From Bathymodiolus brooksi (Eukaryota; Mollusca; Bivalvia; Mytilida; Modiolidae): 64,000 bases of DNA. Under the pieces are notes generated by a model, which had not been told where the DNA came from, made no database searches, and worked only from the letters and a program-made list of their open reading frames with translations. Location of the stretch: positions 50,544,036-50,608,035 of the forward strand of contig OY804579.1 of assembly GCA_963680875.1 (NCBI GenBank). The letters are read 5' to 3'. This document shows, in pieces, positions 1 to 11,435 of this stretch. The position numbers and the translations under genes were made by a program. Each line of letters begins with the position of its first letter. Within the stretch, counting starts at the first letter, position 1.

Positions 1-853
1 AGACCACGGGTAACATCTGATCGTGACGACATGGCATTGCAGCGTTTGGTTAGACGGATGCCATTCGCAACCAGTCCCGTACTCAAACAACACTGGCTGC
101 CCAATAGACGTATGTCAACAAGAACAGTTAGAAACCGTCTGAAATCAGCGGGACTTAAGTCAAGGAGTCATTAAACGTCCACTGTTGGTAGACCGACATC
201 GACGATCACGTTTGGCATGGTGTTTAGCACGACGTGGTTGGAATTTAAGGACATGGCGCAAGATCCATTGGTCAGACGAGAGCCGGTTTCTGCTTCATGT
301 AACCGACGGCCGGATGAGGGTTTGGAGACACAAAAAAACAGCCTATACCCCAAGGAACATCCAGCCAACTGTCCCTTACGGTGGAGGCTCAGTAATGGTT
401 TGGGGGTGTATCTCTCATGACTGCAAGCTGGATTTAGTCACCATACAAGGCAACCTAACTGGTGATCAGTACATCAGACGTCCTGCAACCAGTTGTTGTC
501 CCCCCATTTCGACAACCATCCACTAGCTACAAGGCCTGTGTATATGGATGACAACGCCAGGCCTCATCGTTCAAGAGCAGTAACCGCCTACCTCCAAAGC
601 GAAGCCGTGACTTCTGTTCATTAGCCAGCCATGAGCCCGGATTGAATCCCATCGAGCATATTTGGGACATGTTACGCCGTCGTATACAGGCTCGGGACCG
701 GAACCTCCTGTGCAAAATATTCGTCAGTTAGAAGCAGCATTGCATCGGGAATGGCAGCAGCTATCACAACAGGACATCCGACGTCTAACTGGAGGGATGA
801 GACGCAGGGTTGAGGTCGTCATCCAAGCACGTGGGGGTTACACCCGGTACTGA
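1..853 (+). pseudogene. Tc1-like transposase, frame-broken and 5'-truncated by the window
   Basis: This is the remnant of a Tc1/mariner-superfamily transposase, the DDE enzyme that cuts and pastes the element at TA sites. The first frame (from base 1) covers the end of the DNA-binding helix-turn-helix region and stops at 172-174. A second frame continues from about 165 and holds WSDESRF (first catalytic Asp at 275-277) and GGGSVMVWGC, ending at 524-526. Other frames carry DNARPH (second Asp at 550-552) and NPIEHIWD (Glu at 654-656), then run to the stop at 851-853. The Asp-Glu spacing fits the DD34E pattern of Tc1. At least three frame breaks make it inactive. The start lies outside the window. 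The family assignment is firm; the subfamily is not determined. Confidence 0.92.
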
Positions 854-1166
854 ACTTTGAACAATAGATGTCGTCAAGTGATTCATAAGTGACGTTTTGA
901 AAGTGAAATGACAATCTTATCGTGCTTTTTGAACTGTGAAGGTCAATACTTAAAATGGACATGTTTTACTGCAAAAACTGGCCTTGTGATATTGTGATTA
1001 AATATTCATTAAATTAACATTTTTCTTTTTTTTGTGGTTTCTTACAGCCAATGTAATCTCCTAACAGGTCACCATTGCGTTCTTGAGATTATCTGGTCAG
1101 TAATCTCGTGATACTTGTCATTTCAAAAAAACATGGGGGTGCTTAACTTTTTTCTTTGTGTATATA
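854..1166 (+). mobile_element. 3' untranslated part and probable end of the Tc1-like element
   Basis: AT-rich non-coding sequence follows the transposase. It ends in GGGGTGCTTAACTTTTTTC and a TTTGTGTATATA stretch, which looks like a Tc1-type terminal inverted repeat next to a TA target. The matching left terminus is outside the window, so this boundary is inferred. Confidence 0.55.
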
Positions 1167-1170
1167 TGTT

Positions 1171-1790
1171 GTGTACAAGTTGCGATTTTGTACAAGTTAT
1201 AACTTGTACGACACAAAAATACAAGTTAAAACTTGTACAATTTTGACCTGTACAAATTATAACTTGTACAAAATTCAGCCAAAAAAGTGTTTCAACTTGT
1301 ACAACTTTTTCTGAGAAATAATAAATTCATATTTCAACTTGAAAAGTAATTTATTACAACAAAATAGCAAAAACTATCTACATAAGCAAAACTAGCACAC
1401 AAAAGGTTTATTCATAAGTGAAATTCATTTTAGGAATTTTAGTACCTTACGTGAAATTCATTTTAGGAATTTTAGTATCTTACATGAAAAATGACAAATC
1501 AATCAAACACATGTAAATTTGTTTTAGTTAATCTAAACATTGTAAGGAGTCTGATCAATGACACAATGGTGTGATCTGTTCTTCTGGAAGGTTTAGATAC
1601 TTTAGTAATGTGTTGTTAGTAAAATATTCAGATCTAAAAAGTTGTACAAGTTGAAACACTTTTTTGGCTTAATTTTGTACTTAAGTTATAACTTGTACAG
1701 GCCAATATTGTACAAGTTATAACTTGTATTTTTGTGTTGTACAAGTTATAAGTTGTACAATATTTTTGTACAAATTATAACTTGTATATT
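1171..1790. mobile_element. Foldback/MITE-like element with ~140-150 bp inverted arms
   Basis: The left arm (1171-1310) and right arm (1636-1790) are reverse complements over nearly their whole length, with a few substitutions and small indels. Each arm is itself built from copies of the palindrome TACAAGTTATAACTTGTA and ends inward with a shared CAACTTGTACAACTTTTT. The ~325-bp centre is AT-rich and holds a 33-bp direct duplication (1418-1450 and 1451-1483). No ORF of note is present. The structure suggests a non-autonomous foldback or MITE-type DNA transposon; no target duplication is clear. Confidence 0.8.
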
Positions 1791-2615
1791 AATGTTCATA
1801 GAATATTTGTCAATGAATATATCAAAAGAATAAAAGAAAATAAAACACTTCAAAAGTGTACATTTTTAATGAAAGTAAAAAAGTATATACTAACTGGAAA
1901 ATACAAAAATGTTTTCAAAAGATATTAAATAGAAATTGTATTTAGTTTGTATATAGTTCATGTAATTCTGATTATAGCCCTGGATAATCAGAACAGGATG
2001 TAACAGGGAAACACCAAAAGGAGCTTGGACTTTTGGTGTGTTAATTGTAGCAAGCATTTGAATAAAAGATATCATGTTGTTAAAAAAAAAGATAAATAAA
2101 TATCATGATGTGATTCCATTACATCACCATGAGACAATAAATGTTTCTATAACATGTGAAAATATTGTTTATAAATAAGGTTGTCATTACTCTAACAATA
2201 TGTTTTTTACCATTTGGGGAAGGGTATTTTTTTTTAGAAAATGCTAAAATTATACCAAATATGCTCACAGAAAAAACTATAACCAGATAAATAGTAATAA
2301 TTATATACAAATTGTCATGGTACACTGACCATAATAATAAAAATACAATATCAGTATGTGTGAATAATTACATTACTTCTGTTTTTCATTGAAATGTTAC
2401 AATATGATTGGTTATGAAGTGGTCACATGATTATAAAAGAGATGTTTCACATCCCAATGAAACTCAAATCCGAACTTGCACGTGCCTCCATGACGACGTC
2501 AGATATAAACAATCAATGGCATAGTAATTTCCAATAGCAAATAATCTAATACAAATAAAATTCACAACGAAAAATTCAACTATATTAAATTTTGGTGTGA
2601 TTTAAATATAATTAT
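1791..2615. other. AT-rich non-coding stretch
   Basis: No gene is supported. Short ORFs on the minus strand (1890-2075, 2119-2325) are AT-driven, hydrophobic and match no family I recognise. Confidence 0.6.
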
Positions 2616-2763
2616 AAGAATTGAATGCATTCTTTTGAAGTTTCATTGGGGTATGAAAGCGTTGATCGAACTACATTTTCAACATGTAGCGCTTCATTGA
2701 AAATGTACTTCGGTCAACGCTTTCATACCCCAATGAAACTTCAAAAGAATGCATTCAATTCTT
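2616..2763. repeat. 148-bp near-perfect hairpin (67-bp arms)
   Basis: Arms at 2616-2682 and 2697-2763 are reverse complements with about two mismatches in 67 bp, around a 14-base loop. The pattern CATTGGGGTATGAAAGCG in the left arm is mirrored in the right. It is a short palindromic element, either a MITE or a locus able to give a long RNA hairpin. Confidence 0.9.
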
Positions 2764-3443
2764 AATTGGTACAAATTACAACAGACCTTCCCAAGATAAA
2801 TATGTGTCCCTACATTTATAGAGCGGGAACCCTTCCATGATAAATAACATTCATAGAGGCGGGAATAAATGTTAAATTTTCAGAAAAAATCCAAAGACAA
2901 ACAGTCATATTTTATTTTCCTCAATGACAGACACCCCACATACAAAAGTCAATCTTTTCATTTGATATAAATATTTTGTTTGACCCAATTAATAATACAT
3001 GATTTACCACATCAGAAGAGTTACTACAAATCTAACAAAAATATAACTCTAAATGGTTTTTTATTCATTGGAGATTTATGTGATTGTAATAAGAAGAACG
3101 ACAATCAAAGCACTATTTCTGACTTGTAATTCAGTCAAACCTGGTCATCTCACACTTAGCTGCAGAACAGTAGCTCATAATAGTATTTTTTTTACTGTAT
3201 GAAAAAAATAAGACCTTTAAGAGTTACGGTTCCACAGCCAATCTCACTCAGATGAATTGTTTCCCTGGAATCTCAAAATAAAAATTTGTTGCGTTCATTG
3301 TTGTTTTTAGCACATATTATACCTGATAACTCGAAAATTCTGCTATTTCAAAGTAAAATCATTCCTTCAACTTTGACTCTGAGCTTACACGGTACATATA
3401 GTATTTTACAGGTGTTTTATCTCATAAATCTAATTTAAACTAG
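2764..3443. other. Non-coding stretch, nothing recognised
   Basis: AT-rich sequence without a supported gene, RNA or repeat. Confidence 0.5.
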
Positions 3444-3525
3444 ATCTTTAATGATGGCTCCTCCCCTCTTCTGATTTGTCATGATTATTCACGGCTTATC
3501 AGAAGAAGGGGGGTCAATTAAAGAT
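3444..3525. repeat. Imperfect hairpin, ~30-bp arms
   Basis: ATCTTTAATGATGG...CTCTTCTGAT (3444-3475) pairs with ATCAGAAGAAGGGG...AATTAAAGAT (3498-3525) with a few mismatches and a ~22-base loop. It could be a small palindromic element. Confidence 0.7.
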
Positions 3526-3869
3526 GTAATTACAGTGTTTATGTGGACTTGTTTATTTATGTCTATATCTTATTTTATCAAAAATCAGCCAGGTAATCAG
3601 CAAGTAAGTTGATTGGGATAATGATATAGTAACCAGTATACAATGTGGACAAACTGGTACCAGTACAAATAGACTTTGATCACAAACTGGTACTTATAAT
3701 GAACAATGAAGGAAGACAATAGGTTAATATAAACAATAGTTAATTTTAATTTTAATCATTCTAGTTAATTAACAAGAATGCTATCAAATGTTTATTCAAT
3801 GGTTCAAAATGACAGATTTTGTCTTGTTTTTCTTCAAAATTTCAATTTAGATGGTACAAGTAATATAGA

Positions 3870-3957
3870 TATACCACAGTTTTCCGAGTTAAACGGGTAA
3901 ACAATCAAACGTAAAGCGCTAGATTGTTTAACCATGTTACTTGGAAAACCACGTTAT
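3870..3957. repeat. Imperfect hairpin, ~33-bp arms
   Basis: CCACAGTTTTCC...AAACAATC on the left is mirrored by GATTGTTTAA...GGAAAACCACG on the right, separated by a short spacer around GTAAAGCGCTA. The stem is imperfect. Confidence 0.65.
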
Positions 3958-3974
3958 AAATGAATTATAACATG

Positions 3975-4019
3975 AAGCCATGCAATATCGCATCTAGGTC
4001 GCTGATTATTGCATGGCTT
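3975..4019. repeat. Short hairpin with 13-bp perfect stem
   Basis: AAGCCATGCAATA (3975-3987) is the exact reverse complement of TATTGCATGGCTT (4007-4019), with a 19-base loop. Confidence 0.75.
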
Positions 4020-4470
4020 TCTGAGAGTACTAAAACTACAGTCCAAATTTTAAATGTGCAATATCTTGTATCTGTGTGTATTATTCCATAGTTCTTAGCT
4101 GTAGCTGACATTCTGGTATATAAACCACAATAAGATCAAAGGAAAAGAATGCATTCATGTGACAATTTATATTTGTACTAGTTTTCTACCAAGTGTCTGT
4201 TTCATGAATGCCATCATTAGCTATCTAGGAAAGTAATTGTATTTGCTTTATCACTAACGACCAGTTAACAAGTCATATACAAACAGATCAATATCGTTAT
4301 AATGCATAGAGATTTGTTGCATGTATAATACTTGTTATTTTCAACAACATAACTTCAAGTTAAACTAGGAAGAACTGTTTTAGATACCTAAAACTTATGT
4401 CTCCCCTTAATGCGGCCATCTGTACAACAATAAGTTACACATTATGAGTTGAATGATACTATATAAAAAC
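4020..4470. other. Non-coding stretch, nothing recognised
   Basis: No ORF, RNA gene or repeat structure can be supported here. Confidence 0.5.
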
Positions 4471-5690
4471 AATTATTTGACCTTGAGGTCAAAGGTCAAG
4501 GTCATACGAAGGTCATTATGGTACATAACACACCGCCTTATGGTCATACACCCACATACCAAATATCATTGACCTATCTCGAGACAAAAATGTTATGGCC
4601 CGGACAAGAAAATACTATTTAAAAAACAATTATTTGATCTTCAGGTCAAAGATCAAGGTCCCATGAAGGTCATTACGGTACACGACACACCGTCTTATGG
4701 TCATGCACATACAAACTATCTTCCAATGAACAGTTTTGTTGGATTTATTTGAATTATTTGACCTTGAGGTCAAAGGTCAAGGTCCCACGAAGGTCATTAT
4801 GGTACGCGACACACCGCCTTATGGTCATGCACCCACATACCAATTATCATTGACCTATCTCGAAAGACAAAAATGTTATGGCCCGGACAAGAAAATACTA
4901 TTTAAAAAACAATTGTTTGACCTTGAGGTCAAAGGTCAAGGTCCCACAAAGGTCATTACGGTATGCGACACACCGCCTTATGGTCATGCACATACAAACT
5001 ATCTGTCAATGAAGTTTTGTTGGAATTATTTTAATTATTTGACCTTGAGGTCAAAGGTCAAGGTCCCACAAAGTCATTACGGTACGCGACACATCACCTT
5101 ATGGTTATGCACCCACATACCAATTATTATTGACCTATCTCGAAAGACAAAAATGTTATGGCCCGGACAAGAAAATACTATTTAAAAAACAATTATTTGA
5201 CCTTGAGGTCAAGAATCAAGGTCCCACGAAGGTCATTAAGGTACGTGACACACCGCCTTATGATCATGCATATACAAACTATCTGTCCATGAACAGTTTT
5301 GTTGGATTTATTTGAATTATTTTACCTTGAGGTTAAAGGTCAAGGTCCCACAAAGGTCATTACAGTACACGACACACCGCCTTATGGTCATGCACCCACA
5401 TACTAATTATCATTGACCTACCTTGAAAGAAAAAAATGTTATGGCCCGGACAAGAAAATACTATTTATAAAACAATTATTTGACCTTGAGGTCAAAGGTC
5501 AAGGTCCCTCGAAGGTCATTACGGTACGCGACACACCGCCTTTTGTTCATGCACCCACATACAAAATATCATTGACCTATCTCGAAAGAAAAAAAAGTTA
5601 TGGTCTGGACAAGATTCGCTGAGAAGAAGCGGAAGCGGAAGAAAAAATCAGACTAAAACAATATGTCTTCCTTCGTTCGAAGGGGAGACA
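4471..5690. mobile_element. Pearl-like element: dimeric tandem core plus terminal hairpin
   Basis: Eight units each open with AATTATTTGACC-like sequence, at about 4471, 4629, 4752, 4911, 5033, 5191, 5315 and 5474. Spacing alternates ~158 and ~123 bp, so the true period is a ~281-bp dimer. The long half carries a CATTGACCTATCTCG block; the short half carries AACAGTTTTGTTGGATTT. The last unit runs into a purine-rich AGAAGCGGAAGCGG segment and a hairpin at 5664-5690. The layout of tandem core repeats followed by a distinct 3' end resembles the bivalve Pearl family of putative non-autonomous elements. ORFs through it are by-products of the repeat. Confidence 0.7.
5664..5690. other. Terminal hairpin of the 4471-5690 element
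   Basis: TGTCTTCCTTCG pairs with CGAAGGGGAGACA around a two-base loop, with one mismatch or bulge. Satellite array 1 begins directly after it. Confidence 0.7.
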
Positions 5691-7370
5691 TAATAACAAG
5701 GTGTGTCACTGGAATTACAACATATCCTCCAATTCAAAGTAACAAGAGATTTCATAATGACACCATATCTTCTAGTTTCAGTAACACAAGGTGCCAGAAA
5801 GATACCATATCTTCCTGTTTCAGTAGCAAGAGGTGTCCAAATTACACCCATATCTTCCAGTTCCTGAGTTACAAAAAGTGTCAGAATGATAGCATATCTT
5901 CCTGTTTCAGTAACAAGAGGTGTCATATCATATCTTCTTATTTCAGTAACAAGAGGTGTCATAATGACACCATATCTTCCTGTTTTAGTAACAAGAAGTG
6001 TCATAATGACACCATATCTTCTTATTTCAGTAACAAGAGGTGTCATAATGACACCATATCTTCTTATTTCAGTAACAAGAGGTGTCATAATGACACCATA
6101 TCTTCTTATTTCAGTAACAAGAGGTGTCATAATGACACCATATCTTCTTATTTCAGTAACAAGAGGTGTCATAATGATACCATATCTTCCTGTTTTAGTA
6201 ACAAGAAGTGTCATAATGACACCATATCTTCTTATTTCAGTAACAAGAGGTGTCATAATGACACCATATCTTCTTATTTCAGTAACAAGAGGTGTCATAA
6301 TGACACCATATCTTCTTATTTCAGTAACAAGAGGTGTCATAATGATACCATATCTTCCTGTTTTAGTAACAAGAAGTGTCATAATGACACCATATCTTCT
6401 TATTTCAGTAACAAGAGGTGTCATAATGATACCATATCTTCTTATTTCAGTAACAAGAGGTGTCATAATGATACCATATCTTCCTGTTTTAGTAACAAGA
6501 GGTGTCATAATGACACCATATCTTCTTATTTCAGTAACAAGAGGTGTCATAATGACACCATATCTTCTTATTTCAGTAACAAGAGGTGTCATAATGACAC
6601 CATATCTTCCTGTTTTAGTAACAAGAGGTGTCATAATGACACCATATCTTCTTATTTCAGTAACAAGAAGTGTCATAATGATACCATATCTTCCTGTTTT
6701 AGTAACAAGAAGTGTCATAATGACACCATATCTTCTTATTTCAGTAACAAGAGGTGTCATAATGACACCATATCTTCTTATTTCAGTAACAAGAGGTGTC
6801 ATAATGACACCATATCTTCTTATTTCAGTAACAAGAGGTGTCATAATGATACCATATCTTCTTGTTTTAGTAACAAGAGGTGTCATAATGACACCATATC
6901 TTCTTATTTCAGTAACAAGAGGTGTCATAATGACACCATATCTTCTTATTTCAGTAACAAGAGGTGTCATAATGACACCATATCTTCTTATTTCAGTAAC
7001 AAGAGGTGTCATAATGATACCATATCTTCCTGTTTTAGTAATAAGAAGTGTCATAATGACACCATATCTTCTTATTTCAGTAACAAGAGGTGTCATAATG
7101 ATACCATATCTTCCTGTTTTAGTAACAAGAGGTGTCATAATGACACCATATCTTCTTATTTCAGTAACAAGAGGTGTCATAATGACACCATATCTTCTTA
7201 TTTCAGTAACAAGAGGTGTCATAATGACACCATATCTTCTTATTTCATTAACAAGAGGTGTCATAATGATACCATATCTTCCTGTTTTAGTAACAAGAAG
7301 TGTCATAATGACACCATATCTTCTTATTTCAGTAACAAGAGGTGTCATAATGACACCATATCTTCTTATT

Positions 7371-10300
7371 TCAGTAACAAGGTGTCATAATGACACCATA
7401 TCTTCTTATTTCAGTAACAAGAGGTGTCATAATGATATCATATCTTCCTGTTTTAGTAACAAGAAGTGTCATAATGACACCATATCTTCTTATTTCAGTA
7501 ACAAGAGGTGTCATAATGATACCATATCTTCTTATTTCAGTAACAAGAGGTGTCATAATGATACCATATCTTCTTGTTTTAGTAACAAGAGGTGTCATAA
7601 TGACACCATATCTTCTTATTTCAGTAATAAGAGGTGTCATAATGATACCATATCTTCCTGTTTTAGTAACAAGAAGTGTCATAATGACACCATATCTTCT
7701 TATTTCAGTAACAAGAGGTGTCATAATGACACCATATCTTCTTATTTCAGTAACAAGAGGTGTCATAATGACACCATATCTTCTTATTTCAGTAACAAGA
7801 GGTGTCATAATGATACCATATCTTCCTGTTTTAGTAACAAGAAGTGTCATAATGACACCATATCTTCTTATTTCAGTAACAAGAGGTGTCATAATGATAC
7901 CATATCTTCTTATTTCAGTAACAAGAGGTGTCATAATGATACCATATCTTCCTGTTTTAGTAACAAGAGGTGTCATAATGACACCATATCTTCTTATTTC
8001 AGTAACAAGAGGTGTCATAATGACACCATATCTTCTTATTTCAGTAACAAGAGGTGTCATAATGACACCATATCTTCCTGTTTTAGTAACAAGAGGTGTC
8101 ATAATGACACCATATCTTCTTATTTCAGTAACAAGAAGTGTCATAATGATACCATATCTTCCTGTTTTAGTAACAAGAAGTGTCATAATGACACCATATC
8201 TTCTTATTTCAGTAACAAGAGGTGTCATAATGACACCATATCTTCTTATTTCAGTAACAAGAGGTGTCATAATGACACCATATCTTCTTATTTCAGTAAC
8301 AAGAGGTGTCATAATGATACCATATCTTCTTGTTTTAGTAACAAGAGGTGTCATAATGACACCATATCTTCTTATTTCAGTAACAAGAGGTGTCATAATG
8401 ACACCATATCTTCTTATTTCAGTAACAAGAGGTGTCATAATGACACCATATCTTCTTATTTCAGTAACAAGAGGTGTCATAATGATACCATATCTTCCTG
8501 TTTTAGTAATAAGAAGTGTCATAATGACACCATATCTTCTTATTTCAGTAACAAGAGGTGTCATAATGATACCATATCTTCCTGTTTTAGTAACAAGAGG
8601 TGTCATAATGACACCATATCTTCTTATTTCAGTAACAAGAGGTGTCATAATGACACCATATCTTCTTATTTCAGTAACAAGAGGTGTCATAATGACACCA
8701 TATCTTCTTATTTCAGTAACAAGAGGTGTCATAATGACACCATATCTTCTTATTTCATTAACAAGAGGTGTCATAATGATACCATATCTTCCTGTTTTAG
8801 TAACAAGAAGTGTCATAATGACACCAGATCTTCTTATTTCAGTAACAAGAGGTGTCATAATGACACCATATCTTCTTATTTCAGTAACAAGGTGTCATAA
8901 TGACACCATATCTTCTTATTTCAGTAACAAGAGGTGTCATAATGATATCATATCTTCCTGTTTTAGTAACAAGAAGTGTCATAATGACACCATATCTTCT
9001 TATTTCAGTAACAAGAGGTGTCATAATGATACCATATCTTCTTATTTCAGTAACAAGAGGTGTCATAATGATACCATATCTTCTTGTTTTAGTAACAAGA
9101 GGTGTCATAATGACACCATATCTTCTTATTTCAGTAACAAGAGGTGTCATTATGACACCATAATCTTCCTGTTTTAGTAACAAGAAGTATCATAATGACA
9201 CCATATCTTCTTATTTCAGTAACAAGAAGTGTCATAATGACACCATATCTTCTTGTTTCAGAAACAAGGTGTCATAATGACACCATATCTTCTTATTTCA
9301 GTAACAAGAGGTGTCATAATGACACCATATCTTCTTATTTCAGTAACAAGAGATGTCATAATGACACCATATCTTCTTATTTCAGCAACAAGAGGTGTCA
9401 TAATGATACCATATCTTCCTGTTTTAGTAACAAGAGGTGTCATAATGACACCATATCTTCTTATTTCAGTAACAAGAGGTGTCATAATGACACCATATCT
9501 TCTTATTTCAGTAACAAGAAGTGTCATAATGATACCATATCTTCCTGTTTTAGTAACAAGAAGTGTCATAATGACACCATATCTTCTTATTTCAGTAACA
9601 AGAGGTGTCATAATGACACCATATCTTCTTATTTCAGTAACAAGAGGTGTCATAATGACACCATATCTTCTTATTTCAGTAACAAGAGGTGTCATAATGA
9701 TACCATATCTTCCTGTTTTAGTAATAAGAAGTGTCATAATGACACCATATCTTCTTATTTCAGTAACAAGAGGTGTCATAATGACACCATATCTTCTTAT
9801 TTCAGTAACAAGGTGTCATAATGACACCATATCTTCTTATTTCAGTAACAAGAGGTGTCATAATGATACCATATCTTCCTGTTTTAGTAACAAGAAGTGT
9901 CATAATGACACCATATCTTCTTATTTCAGTAACAAGAGGTGTCATAATGATACCATGTCTTCTTATTTCAGTAACAAGAGGTGTCATAATGATACCATAT
10001 CTTCCTGTTTTAGTAACAAGAGGTGTCATAATGACACCATATCTTCTTATTTCAGTAACAAGAGGTGTCATAATGATACCATATCTTCTTATTTCAGTAA
10101 CAAGAGGTGTCATAATGATACCATATCTTCCTGTTTTAGTAACAAGAAGTGTCATAATGACACCATATCTTCTTATTTCAGTAACAAGAGGTGTCATGAT
10201 GACACCATATCTTCTTATTTCAGTAACAAGAGGTGTCATAATGATACCATATCTTCCTGTTTTAGTAACAAGAGGTGTCATAATGACACCATATCTTCTT

Positions 10301-10610
10301 ATTTCAGTAACAAGAGGTGTCATAATGACACCATATCTTCTTATTTCAGTAACAAGAGGTGTCATAATGACACCATATCTTCTTATTTCAGTAACAAGAG
10401 GTGTCATAATGACACCATATCTTCTTATTTCAGTAACAAGAGGTGTCATAATGATACCATATCTTCCTGTTTTAGTAACAAGAAGTGTCATAATGACACC
10501 ATATCTTCTTATTTCAGTAACAAGAGGTGTCATAATGACACCATATCTTCTTATTTCAGTAACAAGGTGTCATAATGACGCCATATCTTCTTATTTCAGT
10601 AACAAGAGGT
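7371..10610. repeat. ~3.2-kb block of array 1, first copy (offset 4,065)
   Basis: Order and variants of monomers match those at 11436-14675 with a constant offset of 4,065 bp. The ends are placed only to about one monomer. Only scattered differences are seen, for example CCAGATC at 8824 versus CCATATC in the partner. Confidence 0.85.
7381..8890. repeat. 1,510-bp higher-order repeat of array 1
   Basis: The block between the deletion monomers at 7381 and 8891 recurs with the same order of variant monomers at 11446-12955. A partial earlier copy lies at about 6135-7380 and another at about 10,600-11,445. 1,510 equals 36 monomers of 42 bp minus the 2-bp deletion. Confidence 0.85.
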
Positions 10611-11435
10611 GTCATAATGACACCATATCTTCCTGTTTTAGTAACAAGAGGTGTCATAATGACACCATATCTTCTTATTTCAGTAACAAGAAGTGTCATA
10701 ATGATACCATATCTTCCTGTTTTAGTAACAAGAAGTGTCATAATGACACCATATCTTCTTATTTCAGTAACAAGAGGTGTCATAATGACACCATATCTTC
10801 TTATTTCAGTAACAAGAGGTGTCATAATGACACCATATCTTCTTATTTCAGTAACAAGAGGTGTCATAATGATACCATATCTTCTTGTTTTAGTAACAAG
10901 AGGTGTCATAATGACACCATATCTTCTTATTTCAGTAACAAGAGGTGTCATAATGACACCATATCTTCTTATTTCAGTAACAAGAGGTGTCATAATGACA
11001 CCATATCTTCTTATTTCAGTAACAAGAGGTGTCATAATGATACCATATCTTCCTGTTTTAGTAATAAGAAGTGTCATAATGACACCATATCTTCTTATTT
11101 CAGTAACAAGAGGTGTCATAATGATACCATATCTTCCTGTTTTAGTAACAAGAGGTGTCATAATGACACCATATCTTCTTATTTCAGTAACAAGAGGTGT
11201 CATAATGACACCATATCTTCTTATTTCAGTAACAAGAGGTGTCATAATGACACCATATCTTCTTATTTCAGTAACAAGAGGTGTCATAATGACACCATAT
11301 CTTCTTATTTCATTAACAAGAGGTGTCATAATGATACCATATCTTCCTGTTTTAGTAACAAGAAGTGTCATAATGACACCATATCTTCTTATTTCAGTAA
11401 CAAGAGGTGTCATAATGACACCATATCTTCTTATT

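Noticed and set aside
2119..2325. Small membrane-protein-like ORF on the minus strand
   Set aside because: Hydrophobicity reflects AT-rich codons; no motif or conservation can be argued.
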